A stretch of 64,000 bases of DNA from Bordetella parapertussis (GTDB lineage Bacteria; Pseudomonadota; Gammaproteobacteria; Burkholderiales; Casimicrobiaceae). The translations under genes and the position numbers were made by a program. Under the pieces are notes generated by a model. The model was not told the DNA's origin and made no database searches. It saw nothing but the letters and a program-made list of their open reading frames with translations. The stretch lies in assembly GCA_943331295.2 (NCBI GenBank), contig CALQLA020000013.1, positions 37,055 through 101,054 of the forward strand, given 5' to 3'. Within the stretch, counting starts at the first letter, position 1, and each line of letters opens with the position of its first letter. This document shows, in pieces, positions 1-9,079 of this stretch.

Positions 1-1
1 C

Positions 2-1174
2 TACCGGGTGGCGCCCGGCACGGGGCTGCCGCGCTTCTGCGGCGGGCTCGCCGGCTACTTCGGCTACGACATCGTCCGCCACATCGAGACGCGCCTCGCC
101 GGCCACGGCCCGCAGGGCGCCTCGGGCATCGACGACGTGCCCGACCTGCTGCTGCTCCTGACCGAGGAGCTCGCCGTCGTCGACAACCTCGCCGGCAAGA
201 TCTACCTGATCGTCTACGCCGACCCGGCGCTGCCGAACGCCTACGCCGACGGGATGGCGCGGCTCGACGCGCTGAGGAAGAAGCTGCGGCAGCCGGTGAC
301 GATCCCGTTCGAGACGGGCAGCGCCAAGACCGTGGCGGCGAGCGAGTTCGGCGCCGAGGGCTACCAGCGGATCGTGGGCCGGGCGAAGGAATACATCGCC
401 GCCGGCGACATCATGCAGGTGGTGCTGTCGCAGCGGCTGGCGCGGCCGTTCACGGCCTCACCGCTGTCGCTGTACCGCGCGCTGCGCTCGCTCAACCCGT
501 CGCCGTACATGTTCTACTACGACTTCGGCGACTTCCACGTCGTCGGCGCCTCGCCCGAGATCCTGGTGCGCAAGGAAGGCTCGCGGATCACGCTGCGGCC
601 GATCGCCGGCACGCGGCCGCGCGGCGCCACGCACGAGGCCGACGAGGCGCTGGCCGCCGAGCTCCTCGCCGACCCGAAGGAAGTGGCCGAGCACGTGATG
701 CTGGTCGACTTGGGCCGCAACGACGTCGGCCGCGTCGCGCAGACCGGCACCGTGAAGGTCGCCGACCGGATGCAGATCGAGCGCTACTCGCACGTGATGC
801 ACATCGTGTCGAACGTCGAGGGAACGCTGAAGCCGGGCCTGTCCAGCATCGACGTGCTGCGCGCCGCGTTCCCCGCCGGCACCGTCAGCGGCGCGCCGAA
901 GGTGCGCGCGATGGAGATCATCGACGAGCTCGAGCCGTCGCGGCGCGGCGTCTACTCGGGCGCGGTCGGCTACGTCAGCTTCCACGACGACATGGACACC
1001 GCGATCGCGATCCGCACCGCGGTCGTCAAGGACGGCATGCTCTACGTGCAGGCGGGTGCGGGCATCGTCCACGACTCGGTGCCCGAGTCCGAGTGGATCG
1101 AGACCGGCAACAAGGCGCGGGCGGTGCTGCGCGCCGCCGACATGGTGCAGCAGGGCCTGGACGCGGAAGCTTAA
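2..1174 (+). CDS. trpE: Anthranilate synthase component I, 5'-truncated by window edge
   Basis: Chorismate-binding subunit that, with TrpG, converts chorismate and glutamine to anthranilate, the first committed step of tryptophan synthesis. The reading frame is open from base 2, so the real start lies upstream. About 390 residues are visible of a protein usually near 500, so roughly the first 110, including part of the Trp-feedback region, are missing. Family blocks seen in order: [10 protein letters not shown], the [10 protein letters not shown] strand, [34 protein letters not shown] and the C-terminal [13 protein letters not shown]. The genes that follow are trpG, trpD and trpC in the same direction, which settles TrpE over PabB or other chorismate enzymes. 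Confidence 0.97.
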   Translation, partial: YRVAPGTGLPRFCGGLAGYFGYDIVRHIETRLAGHGPQGASGIDDVPDLLLLLTEELAVVDNLAGKIYLIVYADPALPNAYADGMARLDALRKKLRQPVTIPFETGSAKTVAASEFGAEGYQRIVGRAKEYIAAGDIMQVVLSQRLARPFTASPLSLYRALRSLNPSPYMFYYDFGDFHVVGASPEILVRKEGSRITLRPIAGTRPRGATHEADEALAAELLADPKEVAEHVMLVDLGRNDVGRVAQTGTVKVADRMQIERYSHVMHIVSNVEGTLKPGLSSIDVLRAAFPAGTVSGAPKVRAMEIIDELEPSRRGVYSGAVGYVSFHDDMDTAIAIRTAVVKDGMLYVQAGAGIVHDSVPESEWIETGNKARAVLRAADMVQQGLDAEA

Positions 1175-1205
1175 GATGACCACCCCCACGCTCACTCCAT
1201 TCGCT

Positions 1206-1240
1206 GCCCCCCGAGGGGGCCCGTCAGCGCCCTTCGGGCG
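1206..1240 (+). repeat. Paired GC hairpins between trpE and trpG
   Basis: Two short perfect stem-loops in tandem: GCCCCCCGAGGGGGC at 1206-1220 and CGCCCTTCGGGCG at 1228-1240. No T-run follows either, so a simple intrinsic terminator is unlikely inside this operon. The pair looks like the C/G-tract plus CTTCGGG intergenic elements scattered through many Burkholderiales genomes (recalled, not checked). Possible roles are mRNA stabilisation or partial attenuation between trpE and trpG. Confidence 0.6.
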
Positions 1241-1258
1241 GCCGTGCGGGCGCTGATC

Positions 1259-1828
<570 letters not shown>

Positions 1829-1880
1829 GCGCCTGCGCGCCGCCCGCCACCGCCACGACACCACTCTCCCGGGAACGACC

Positions 1881-2915
1881 ATGACCATCACTGTCCAGGA
1901 AGCGCTGCAGCGCACGATCGAGCACCGCGAGATCTTTCACGACGAGATGCTGTCCCTGATGCGCCGGATCATGAGCGGCGAAGTCACGCCGGTGATGCTG
2001 GCGGCGATCACGATCGGCCTGCGCGTGAAGAAGGAGACGGTCGGCGAGATCGCCGCCGCCGCGCAGGTGATGCGCGAGTTCTCGACCAAGGTCGACGTCG
2101 TCGATGCCGAGAACCTGGTCGACATCGTCGGCACCGGCGGCGACTCGGCGCAGACGTTCAACATCTCGACGGCGTCGATGTTCGTCGCCGCCGCCGCCGG
2201 CGCGCGGGTCGCCAAGCACGGTGGCCGCTCGGTGTCGTCGAAGTCCGGCAGTGCCGACGTGCTGGAGTCCTTCGGCGCCAACATCATGCTGTCGCCCGCG
2301 CAGGTCGCGCAGTCGATCGCCGAGACCGGCATCGGCTTCATGTTCGCGCCCGCGCACCACAGTGCGATGAAGCACGCGGCGCCGGTGCGCAAGGAACTGG
2401 GCGTGCGCACGTTCTTCAACATCCTCGGGCCCCTGACGAACCCGGCCGGGGCGCCGAACCAGCTCCTCGGCGTGTTCCACCCCGACCTCGTCGGCATACT
2501 GGTGCGGGTGCTGCAGCGCCTGGGCAGCGAGCACGTGCTGGTCGTCTACGGCAAGGACGGCATGGACGAGGTGTCGCTGGGCGCCGCGACGATGGTCGGC
2601 GAGCTGAAGGACGGCCAGGTGCGCGAGTACGAGATCCACCCCGAGGACTTCGGCCTCAGGATGGTCTCCAACCGCGGCCTCAAGGTGACCGGCGCCACCG
2701 AGTCGAAGGCGATGGTGCTGGAGGCGCTCGACAACGTCGAGGGCACGCCGCGCGAGATCGTCATTCTCAACGCCGGCACGGCGCTGTACGCGGCGGACGT
2801 GGCGGGGTCGATCGCCGAGGGCATCGACCGCGCGCGCGAGGCCGTGGCCTCGGGCGCCGCGCGCCGGAAGCTCGACCAGTTCGTCGCCGTGACGCAGAAG
2901 CTCGGCAAGGCATGA
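1881..2915 (+). CDS. trpD: Anthranilate phosphoribosyltransferase
   Basis: Transfers phosphoribose from PRPP to anthranilate, the second dedicated step of tryptophan synthesis. The 344-residue length is typical of the stand-alone enzyme. The glycine-rich [14 protein letters not shown] and [18 protein letters not shown] motifs bind PRPP and magnesium, and the helical N-terminal domain (residues 1-65) is complete. The start fits the usual [11 protein letters not shown]-like N-terminus. It sits between trpG and trpC in one transcription unit. Confidence 0.97.
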   Translation: MTITVQEALQRTIEHREIFHDEMLSLMRRIMSGEVTPVMLAAITIGLRVKKETVGEIAAAAQVMREFSTKVDVVDAENLVDIVGTGGDSAQTFNISTASMFVAAAAGARVAKHGGRSVSSKSGSADVLESFGANIMLSPAQVAQSIAETGIGFMFAPAHHSAMKHAAPVRKELGVRTFFNILGPLTNPAGAPNQLLGVFHPDLVGILVRVLQRLGSEHVLVVYGKDGMDEVSLGAATMVGELKDGQVREYEIHPEDFGLRMVSNRGLKVTGATESKAMVLEALDNVEGTPREIVILNAGTALYAADVAGSIAEGIDRAREAVASGAARRKLDQFVAVTQKLGKA

Positions 2916-2942
2916 AGGTACCCATGCCACGGAACTTGACCG

Positions 2943-3731
2943 ATGGCTGACATACTCGACAAGATCCTCGCGACCAAGGCGGAGGAGATCGCGGCGGCCA
3001 AGGCCGCGCGCCCCTTCGCCGCCGTCGCTGCCGCCGCGCGCGCGCTGCCGCCGCCGCGCGATTTCGAGGCCGCGCTGCGGGCGAAGGTCGCCGCCGGCCG
3101 CGCCGGCGTCATCGCCGAGATCAAGAAGGCCTCCCCCAGCCGCGGCGTGCTGCGCGCCGACTTCGACCCGCCGGCGATCGCCCGGAGCTACGAGGCGGGC
3201 GGCGCCGCCTGCCTGTCGGTGCTGACCGACCGGCAGTATTTCCAGGGCGCGCCGGAGTACCTCACGGCCGCCCGCGCCGCCTGCGTGCTGCCCGCGCTGC
3301 GCAAGGACTTCATCGTCGACGAGTACCAGGTCGCCGAGGCCCGTGCGCTCGGCGCCGACGCGATCCTGCTGATCGTCGCCGCGCTGTCGGACGCTCGCCT
3401 CGCCGCGCTCGAGGCCTGCGCGCGGGGCTACGGGATGGCGGTGCTGGTGGAGGTGCACGACGCTGCCGAGCTCGCGCGCGCGCTGGCGCTCGACACGCGC
3501 CTCGTCGGCATCAACAACCGCAACCTGCGCAGCTTCGACGTGTCGCTCGCGACGACGCTGGGCCTCCTCGGGGGCATTCCCGCCGACCGACTCGTCGTCA
3601 CCGAGAGCGGCATCCTCGGGCCGGCGGACGTGGCGACGATGCGCGCCGGCGGCGTCCACGCGTTCCTCGTCGGCGAGGCGTTCATGCGCGCGGCCGATCC
3701 CGGCGCCGCGCTGGCGACGATGTTCGCGTAG
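2943..3731 (+). CDS. trpC: Indole-3-glycerol-phosphate synthase
   Basis: TIM-barrel enzyme that closes the indole ring from CdRP; monofunctional here (262 residues, no TrpF domain). Visible landmarks are the N-terminal helix [14 protein letters not shown], the catalytic [11 protein letters not shown] loop, [23 protein letters not shown] and VVTESGI. Its ATG is 27 bp after the trpD stop. It is the last trp gene of this cluster. trpF, trpB and trpA are not in the window, a split arrangement that is common in proteobacteria. Confidence 0.97.
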   Translation: MADILDKILATKAEEIAAAKAARPFAAVAAAARALPPPRDFEAALRAKVAAGRAGVIAEIKKASPSRGVLRADFDPPAIARSYEAGGAACLSVLTDRQYFQGAPEYLTAARAACVLPALRKDFIVDEYQVAEARALGADAILLIVAALSDARLAALEACARGYGMAVLVEVHDAAELARALALDTRLVGINNRNLRSFDVSLATTLGLLGGIPADRLVVTESGILGPADVATMRAGGVHAFLVGEAFMRAADPGAALATMFA

Positions 3732-3743
3732 CGCGAAAGGACA

Positions 3744-3782
3744 CACCGCCGGCGGATTGCCGCAACCCGCCGGTGCTATGAT
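3744..3782 (+). promoter_or_regulatory. Imperfect hairpin and -10-like box before the ABC operon
   Basis: An interrupted GC-rich inverted repeat (CACCG...GCGG / CCGC...CGGTG, 3744-3775) follows trpC and may end trp transcription, although no T-run is present. It is followed directly by TATGAT at 3777-3782, five of six matches to a sigma-70 -10 box and 39 bases before the GTG start of the transporter gene. No good -35 is visible at the right spacing. Confidence 0.35.
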
Positions 3783-3821
3783 GCGCTGCCGTCGCGACGC
3801 GGCATCGCTCCGGGGAAAAAC

Positions 3822-4913
3822 GTGTCGGCTATCGTTGCCGAGAATCTCAGCAAGCACTGGACCACCGCTGACGGCAAGGTGCGGGCGGTGGACGAGATTT
3901 CGTTCGCGTTCGAACCGGGCACGCTCAACGTCCTGCTGGGCCCCTCGGGCTGCGGCAAGTCGACGACGCTGCGGCTCATCGCGGGCCTCGAGCAGGCCGA
4001 CACCGGCCGCCTGCTGGTCGACGGCCGCGATGTCACCGGGCTGCCGCCTTCGGCGCGCAACATCGCGATGGTGTTCCAGTCCTATGCGCTGTTCCCGCAC
4101 CTGTCGGTGGCGGAGAACATCGCGTTCGGGCTCAAGGTGCGCAAGGTGGCGCCGGCCGACGTCGCCCGCCGGCTGGCACGCGTCGCCGACCTGCTCGGCC
4201 TGTCGAAGCTGCTGGAAAGAAAGCCGTCGCAGCTCTCGGGCGGCCAGCAGCAGCGGGTCGCGCTCGGCCGCGCCATCATCGCCGAGGCGCCGGTGTGCCT
4301 GATGGACGAGCCGCTGTCGAACCTCGACGCGCAGTTGCGGCAGGAGATGCGCGCCGAGATCCGCAACCTGCAGCGGCAGCTCGGGATCACGATGGTCTAC
4401 GTGACCCACGACCAGATCGAGGCGATGTCGATGGCAGATCGCGTCGTGCTGCTGTCCGGCGGCCGGATCGAGCAGAACGCGGTGCCCGCCGAACTGTACG
4501 AACGGCCGGCGAACACGTTCGTCGCGCGCTTCATCGGCACGCCGCCGATGAACCTGCTGCCGCTCGAAGCCTCTCCCGGAGGCGCCGCGATCGCCGGCAC
4601 CGGCGGCCCGGCGGTCGCCGACGCCCACTGTGCCCGGATGACGCTGGGCATCCGTCCCGAGCACGTCACGCTGGCCTTCGAGCGCGGGGTTCGCGCCGAG
4701 GTCGTCGGCGTCGAGTATCTCGGTGCCGATTCGCTCGTCACCTGCCGGCTGGGCAGCGCGACGATCGCCGCGCGCGTCCCCGGCAGCGTCGGGCTCGCGC
4801 GCGGCGACCCGGCGTGGCTGTCGTGGGCGCCGGGGGCGCAGCACCTGTTCGGTGAAGACGGCGCCCGGCGCCCGGATGCTGCCCGTCAAGAGGCTGTCAC
4901 GCAACTCGCGTAA
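3822..4913 (+). CDS. ABC transporter ATP-binding protein, MalK/UgpC type
   Basis: ATPase subunit of a carbohydrate-class importer on the inner face of the cytoplasmic membrane. The 363-residue protein has Walker A GPSGCGKSTT, the Q-loop in AMVFQSYALFPH, signature LSGGQQQRVALGRA, Walker B CLMDEPLSNLD and switch His in VTHDQIEAM. A C-terminal OB/TOBE extension of about 120 residues is typical of MalK/UgpC/MsmK proteins. The start is GTG (residues MSAIVAENLSKHW). A binding protein and two permeases follow, completing the system. Similarity to UgpC suggests sn-glycerol-3-phosphate or a related substrate, but specificity cannot be read from the ATPase. Confidence 0.93.
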   Translation: MSAIVAENLSKHWTTADGKVRAVDEISFAFEPGTLNVLLGPSGCGKSTTLRLIAGLEQADTGRLLVDGRDVTGLPPSARNIAMVFQSYALFPHLSVAENIAFGLKVRKVAPADVARRLARVADLLGLSKLLERKPSQLSGGQQQRVALGRAIIAEAPVCLMDEPLSNLDAQLRQEMRAEIRNLQRQLGITMVYVTHDQIEAMSMADRVVLLSGGRIEQNAVPAELYERPANTFVARFIGTPPMNLLPLEASPGGAAIAGTGGPAVADAHCARMTLGIRPEHVTLAFERGVRAEVVGVEYLGADSLVTCRLGSATIAARVPGSVGLARGDPAWLSWAPGAQHLFGEDGARRPDAARQEAVTQLA

Positions 4914-4947
4914 GGTCCGCCATTTCGTTTCGTCAGAGGAGGAAGCC

Positions 4948-6240
4948 ATGCTGTTGAAGACCCTTAGGAACGGGCTCGCCGGGGGCATCGCCGCCGTCGC
5001 CTGCGCGATGGCCCAGGCGCAGGCGCCGGTCGAGATCTCGTTCTACTATCCCGTCGCCGTCGGCGGGCCGATCACCAAGCTGGTCGACGGCTTCGCCGCC
5101 GACTTCGAGCGCGAAAACCCCGGGATCAAGGTCAAGCCGATCTACTCCGGCAGCTACCAGGAGTCGATCACCAAGGCGCTGACCGCGGTCAAGAGCAACG
5201 ACGCGCCGACGTTGTCGGTGCTGCTGTCGACCGACATGTTCACGCTGATCGACGAGGACGCGATCGTCCCGTTCGACCCGCTGCCCAAGACGCCCGAGGA
5301 CCAGGCGTGGCTGAAGGGTTTCTACCCGGCGTTCATGGAGAACAGCCAGACCGGCGGCAAGACCTGGGGTATCCCGTTCCAGCGCTCGACCATCGTCCTG
5401 TACTACAACAAGGAGATGTTCAAGGAGGCCGGGCTCGACCCCAACCGCGGGCCGGCCACGTGGAAGGAGATGCAGGAATACGCGCAGAAGCTCACCCGCC
5501 GCGACGCGTCGGGCAAGGTCACGCAGTGGGGCGTGCAGATCCCGTCGTCGGGCTTCCCGTACTGGCTGTTCCAGGGGCTCACCACGCAGAACGGCGTCCA
5601 GCTGATGAACGCGGCGGGCACCGAGACCTACTACGACAAGCCCGAGGTGATCGAGGCACTGCAGTACTGGGTGGACCTCGCGAAGAAGTACAAGGTGCAT
5701 CCGGAAGGCATCGTCGAATGGGGCACCACGCCGAAGGACTTCTTCGAGAAGAAGATGGCGATGATGTGGACGACCACCGGCAACCTGACCAACGTCAAGA
5801 ACAACGCCAAGTTCGACTTCGGCGTGGCGATGCTGCCGGCGAACAAGCGCCGCGGCAGCCCGACGGGCGGCGGCAACTTCTACCTGTTCAAGCAGGCGAA
5901 TCCGGCGCAACAGGCGGCGGCGTTCAAGTTCGTCAAGTGGATCACCGCGCCGCAGCGCGCCGCGCAGTGGGGCATCGACACCGGCTACGTCGCCGTGCGT
6001 CCGGACGCCTGGGAAACGCCGGCCATGAAGAAGTACGTCGTCGAGTTCCCGCCGGCGGCGGTCGCCCGCGACCAGCTGCAGTACTCGGTCGCAGAGCTGT
6101 CGACGCACGACAACCAGCGCGTCACCAAGGCGCTGAACGACGGCCTGCAGGCGGCGCTGACCGGCACCAAGCCCGCCGACCAGGCGATGAAGGACGCGCA
6201 GCGCGAGGCCGAGCGGCTCTTGCGGACCTACAAGAAGTAG
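4948..6240 (+). CDS. ABC transporter periplasmic substrate-binding protein, UgpB-like (SBP_bac_8)
   Basis: Captures the solute in the periplasm for the importer. The ATG at 4948, not the longer ORF start, is chosen because AGAGGAGGAA precedes it and the product begins with a clean Sec signal (MLLKTLRNGLAGGIAAVACA, cleavage near AQA). It is 430 residues long with the family-1 hinge pattern (VEISFYYPVAVGGPITK, then IPFQRSTIVLYYNKEMF). Length and blocks fit UgpB-like glycerol-3-phosphate or glycerophosphodiester binders. The TAG stop is also the first three bases of a REP-like palindrome that fills the gap before the permease. Confidence 0.9.
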   Translation: MLLKTLRNGLAGGIAAVACAMAQAQAPVEISFYYPVAVGGPITKLVDGFAADFERENPGIKVKPIYSGSYQESITKALTAVKSNDAPTLSVLLSTDMFTLIDEDAIVPFDPLPKTPEDQAWLKGFYPAFMENSQTGGKTWGIPFQRSTIVLYYNKEMFKEAGLDPNRGPATWKEMQEYAQKLTRRDASGKVTQWGVQIPSSGFPYWLFQGLTTQNGVQLMNAAGTETYYDKPEVIEALQYWVDLAKKYKVHPEGIVEWGTTPKDFFEKKMAMMWTTTGNLTNVKNNAKFDFGVAMLPANKRRGSPTGGGNFYLFKQANPAQQAAAFKFVKWITAPQRAAQWGIDTGYVAVRPDAWETPAMKKYVVEFPPAAVARDQLQYSVAELSTHDNQRVTKALNDGLQAALTGTKPADQAMKDAQREAERLLRTYKK

Positions 6241-6345
6241 CCCGGTGTTGAGCGAAGCGAAACCCGGGTGGCCCGCGGGCAGCACGCAACGTGGCGCGCC
6301 GACCGGACCTCCACCCGGGTTTCGCATTCGCTCAACACCGGGCTA
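6238..6345. repeat. REP-like palindrome pair, copy 1
   Basis: Two inverted arms, TAGCCCGGTGTTGAGCGAAG with AACCCGGGTGG, and CCACCCGGGTTTCGCATTCG with CTCAACACCGGGCTA, separated by about 40 bases. The element lies between the binding-protein and permease genes of one operon and supplies the TAG stop of the former. Closely related copies occur at 36846-36880 (single arm) and 57755-57845 (pair). Such elements usually fold in mRNA and can lower expression of downstream genes, which would fit a highly expressed binding protein and poorly expressed permeases. Confidence 0.85.
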
Positions 6346-6360
6346 CCGGTTCGCCCGCGC

Positions 6361-7236
6361 ATGACCCGTTCCACGCAATGGCTGTACGGCTGGCTGCTGC
6401 TGCTGCCGTCGGTGGCGCTGCTTGGGCTCTTCACGCACTACCCGGCGGCCGCCACCTTCTGGCACAGCTTCTTCTCGACGCCCAAGGGCGCGCGGCCGTC
6501 GGTGTTCGTCGACGTCGACAACTACCGGCAGCTCGCCGACGACCCGATCTTCTGGCAGGCGCTCACCAACAACCTCTGGTACGCTGTCGGCACGATCCCG
6601 GCGTCGATCGCGCTCGCGCTCCTGATGGCGACCTGGGTCAACGGCCGCGTCGCCGGCCGCGGCTTCCTGCGCCTTGCCTACTTCACGCCCACGGTGCTGC
6701 CGATGATCGCCGTGGCCAACATCTGGCTCTTCTTCTACACTCCCGAATACGGCCTGCTCGAGCGGGCGACGGCCGCGCTCGGCTTCGGCACCCACAACTG
6801 GCTGGGCAGCAAGAGCACCGCGCTGCCCTGCCTGATGGTGGTGACGATCTGGAAGGAGGCGGGCTTCTTCATGATCTTCTACCTCGCCGCGCTGCAGTCG
6901 ATGTCGCCGCATCTCGCCGAGGCGGCCGCGATCGAGGGCGCCTCGCGCTGGTATTTCTTCCGCCGCGTCACGTTCCCGCTGCTGATGCCGACGACGCTGT
7001 TCGTGCTGGTCAACGCCGTGATCAACGCGTTCCGGCTGGTCGACCACGTCGTCGTGATGACGCGCGGCGGACCCGACAACGCGACGTCGCTGCTGCTCTA
7101 CTACATCTACGAGATCGGCTTTCGCTTCTGGGACTCGGCCTACGCCGCGGCGCTCACGATGGTGCTGCTCACGATCCTCGGCCTCACCGCGCTCGTCCAG
7201 TTCTGGTTCGTCGACCGCAAGGTCCACTACCAGTGA
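6361..7236 (+). CDS. ABC transporter permease 1, UgpA-like
   Basis: Inner-membrane permease of the importer, 291 residues with six predicted membrane spans, the first at about residues 9-30 (WLYGWLLLLPSVALLGLF). The EAA loop that docks on the ATPase reads EAAAIEGASRWYFFRRVTFP around residue 190. The ATG at 6361 is chosen because the longer ORF start would be inside the REP element and would add 31 hydrophilic residues. It overlaps the next permease by four bases (GTGA), indicating coupled translation. Confidence 0.92.
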   Translation: MTRSTQWLYGWLLLLPSVALLGLFTHYPAAATFWHSFFSTPKGARPSVFVDVDNYRQLADDPIFWQALTNNLWYAVGTIPASIALALLMATWVNGRVAGRGFLRLAYFTPTVLPMIAVANIWLFFYTPEYGLLERATAALGFGTHNWLGSKSTALPCLMVVTIWKEAGFFMIFYLAALQSMSPHLAEAAAIEGASRWYFFRRVTFPLLMPTTLFVLVNAVINAFRLVDHVVVMTRGGPDNATSLLLYYIYEIGFRFWDSAYAAALTMVLLTILGLTALVQFWFVDRKVHYQ

Positions 7237-8060
7237 GCGCCGTCTATGCGACCCGCGGGCCGTGGCGCGTGCTGGAGACGGGTGCCGCGTGGGCGCTCGG
7301 GCTCTTCTGGATACTGCCGCTCGCCTACGCGATCTGGACCGCCTTCCACGCCGGCGAGTACTCGACGCGCTTCGTCCCGACGGCGCCGCTCACGCTGGCG
7401 AACTTCGTCACCGCCTGGCATGCCGCGCCGTTCGCGCGCTACTTCGTCAACACCGTGGTGCTGGTCACGATGATCCTCGGCGTGCAGCTCGTGCTCGTCA
7501 CGCTGGCGGCCTATGCGTTCGCGCGCTTCGAGTTCCCGGGGCGCGGCCTGCTGTTCGCGCTGGTGCTGATGCAGCTGATGGTGATGCCCGACGTGCTGAT
7601 CGTCGAGAACTACCGGACGATGGGCCTCCTGGGCCTCAAGGACACGATCCTCGCCATCGGCCTGCCCTACATGGCGAGCGCCTTCGGCATCTTCCTGCTG
7701 CGCCAGACGTTCAAGTCGGTGCCGCGCGAGCTGGACGAGGCGGCGCGGATGGAAGGCTGCACGCCGATGCAGGTGCTGTGGAAGGTGTACGTGCCGCTCG
7801 CGCGCCCCGTCTACCTCGCCTACGCGCTGGTGAGCGTCAGCTACCACTGGAACAACTTCCTGTGGCCGCTGATCGTCACCAACTCGGTCGGCTCGCGGCC
7901 CCTCACCGTGGGGCTGCAGGTATTCTCGGCCACCGACCAGGGCATTGACTGGTCGATCATCACCGCCGCCACGCTACTGACGACCGCACCGCTGCTGATC
8001 GGCTTCCTGCTGTTCCAGCGGCAGTTCGTGCAGTCGTTCATGCGGGCCGGCATCCGTTGA
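7233..8060 (+). CDS. ABC transporter permease 2, UgpE-like
   Basis: Second permease half, 275 residues, starting at a GTG that overlaps the stop of permease 1 (the ORF track shows a much longer frame with no upstream coding character). Membrane spans begin with ALGLFWILPLAYAIW near residue 15. The EAA motif is DEAARMEGCTPMQVLWKVYVP. With its partner it forms the transmembrane channel. It ends 10 bases before the phosphodiesterase gene, so the five genes look like one operon. Confidence 0.92.
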   Translation: MSAVYATRGPWRVLETGAAWALGLFWILPLAYAIWTAFHAGEYSTRFVPTAPLTLANFVTAWHAAPFARYFVNTVVLVTMILGVQLVLVTLAAYAFARFEFPGRGLLFALVLMQLMVMPDVLIVENYRTMGLLGLKDTILAIGLPYMASAFGIFLLRQTFKSVPRELDEAARMEGCTPMQVLWKVYVPLARPVYLAYALVSVSYHWNNFLWPLIVTNSVGSRPLTVGLQVFSATDQGIDWSIITAATLLTTAPLLIGFLLFQRQFVQSFMRAGIR

Positions 8061-8070
8061 AGAGGGAGCG

Positions 8071-8928
8071 ATGAAACTCATTACGTGGAACATCCAGTGG
8101 GGCCGAGGCGTCGACTGCCGCGTCGACCCGGCGCGCATCGTCGCCGAGGCGAAGCGCCTCGCCGACTTCGACGTGCTGTGCCTGCAGGAGGTCGCCGACA
8201 ACTTTCCCGACCCGCGGCTCGGCGCCAACGACGCCGCCGACCAGTTCGCGCTGATCGCGTCGCTGCTGCCGGGCTACACCGCGGTGCCGGGCATCGCCAC
8301 CGACCACCCGGCCGACGGCGGCGGCCGGCGCCGCTTCGGCAACATGATCCTGTCGCGGCTGCCGGTGAAGCAGGCGTTCCGGCACCTGCTGCCGTTCCCC
8401 GTCGACCCGGGCGTGAACGGGATGCCGCGGATCGCCGTCGAGGCCGCGGTGACGGCGCCGTTCGGCGACGTCCGCATCATCACGACGCACCTCGAGTGGT
8501 ACTCCGCGCTGCAGCGCACCGCGCAGGTCGAGGCGCTGCGCGCGATCTACGCCGAGGGCCACGGCCACGCGCGCGCCGGCAGCGTAACCGACACGTCGGG
8601 CGGGCCGTTCACCACCTACCTGCGGCCGGCCGCGACCATCATCACCGGCGACTTCAACCTCGAATACGACCACCCGCTGCACGCGCGGATGCTGGCGCCG
8701 TTTGCCGACGGCACGCCGCCGCTCGCCAACGCGTGGGACCTGCTGCATCCGGGTGAGCCCTACCCGTCGACGTTCAAGGTCCACGAGAAATGGGTGCCCG
8801 GCGACCCGGAACTGCACTGCGACTTCATCTTCGTCAGCCCGGAACTGCACCCGCGGGTGCGCGCGGTCTTCTCCGACCGCGACGTGCAGGCCTCCGATCA
8901 CCAGCCCGTCGTGCTGGAACTTGGCTGA
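8071..8928 (+). CDS. Endonuclease/exonuclease/phosphatase (EEP) family hydrolase
   Basis: Metal-dependent phosphodiesterase fold of 285 residues. The EEP signatures are all present: TWNIQWG at the N-terminus, LCLQEV (metal-binding Glu), the TTHLEWYS block, GDFNLEYDH and the terminal SDHQPV with the catalytic Asp-His pair. There is no signal peptide, so it should act in the cytoplasm. It is the last gene of the importer operon. In Enterobacteria the ugp operon ends with ugpQ, an unrelated phosphodiesterase acting on imported glycerophosphodiesters, so this gene may be a non-homologous replacement. That role is inference from position; the exact substrate is unknown. Confidence 0.85.
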   Translation: MKLITWNIQWGRGVDCRVDPARIVAEAKRLADFDVLCLQEVADNFPDPRLGANDAADQFALIASLLPGYTAVPGIATDHPADGGGRRRFGNMILSRLPVKQAFRHLLPFPVDPGVNGMPRIAVEAAVTAPFGDVRIITTHLEWYSALQRTAQVEALRAIYAEGHGHARAGSVTDTSGGPFTTYLRPAATIITGDFNLEYDHPLHARMLAPFADGTPPLANAWDLLHPGEPYPSTFKVHEKWVPGDPELHCDFIFVSPELHPRVRAVFSDRDVQASDHQPVVLELG

Positions 8929-9002
8929 TCGCCCGCCCGGCGCGGCCCCTGCTGCCGGCGGCAGACCGCTGGGGCCGATTCGCCTGCCGGACCCGGTTGG
9001 GC

Positions 9003-9008
9003 TAAAAT
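9003..9008 (+). promoter_or_regulatory. Candidate -10 box for the glycosylation genes
   Basis: TAAAAT within the locally AT-rich stretch GGGCTAAAATATTCGG, standing out in a GC-rich intergenic gap. It is about 70 bases before the TTG start of the methyltransferase gene. No convincing -35 was seen, so this is a position-based suggestion. Confidence 0.35.
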
Positions 9009-9079
9009 ATTCGGTCGTCCGCTCATGGAGCGATCTGCACGGAGCGGCCCTGCGCCGCCCGCGCAAACGCCACCCCACC

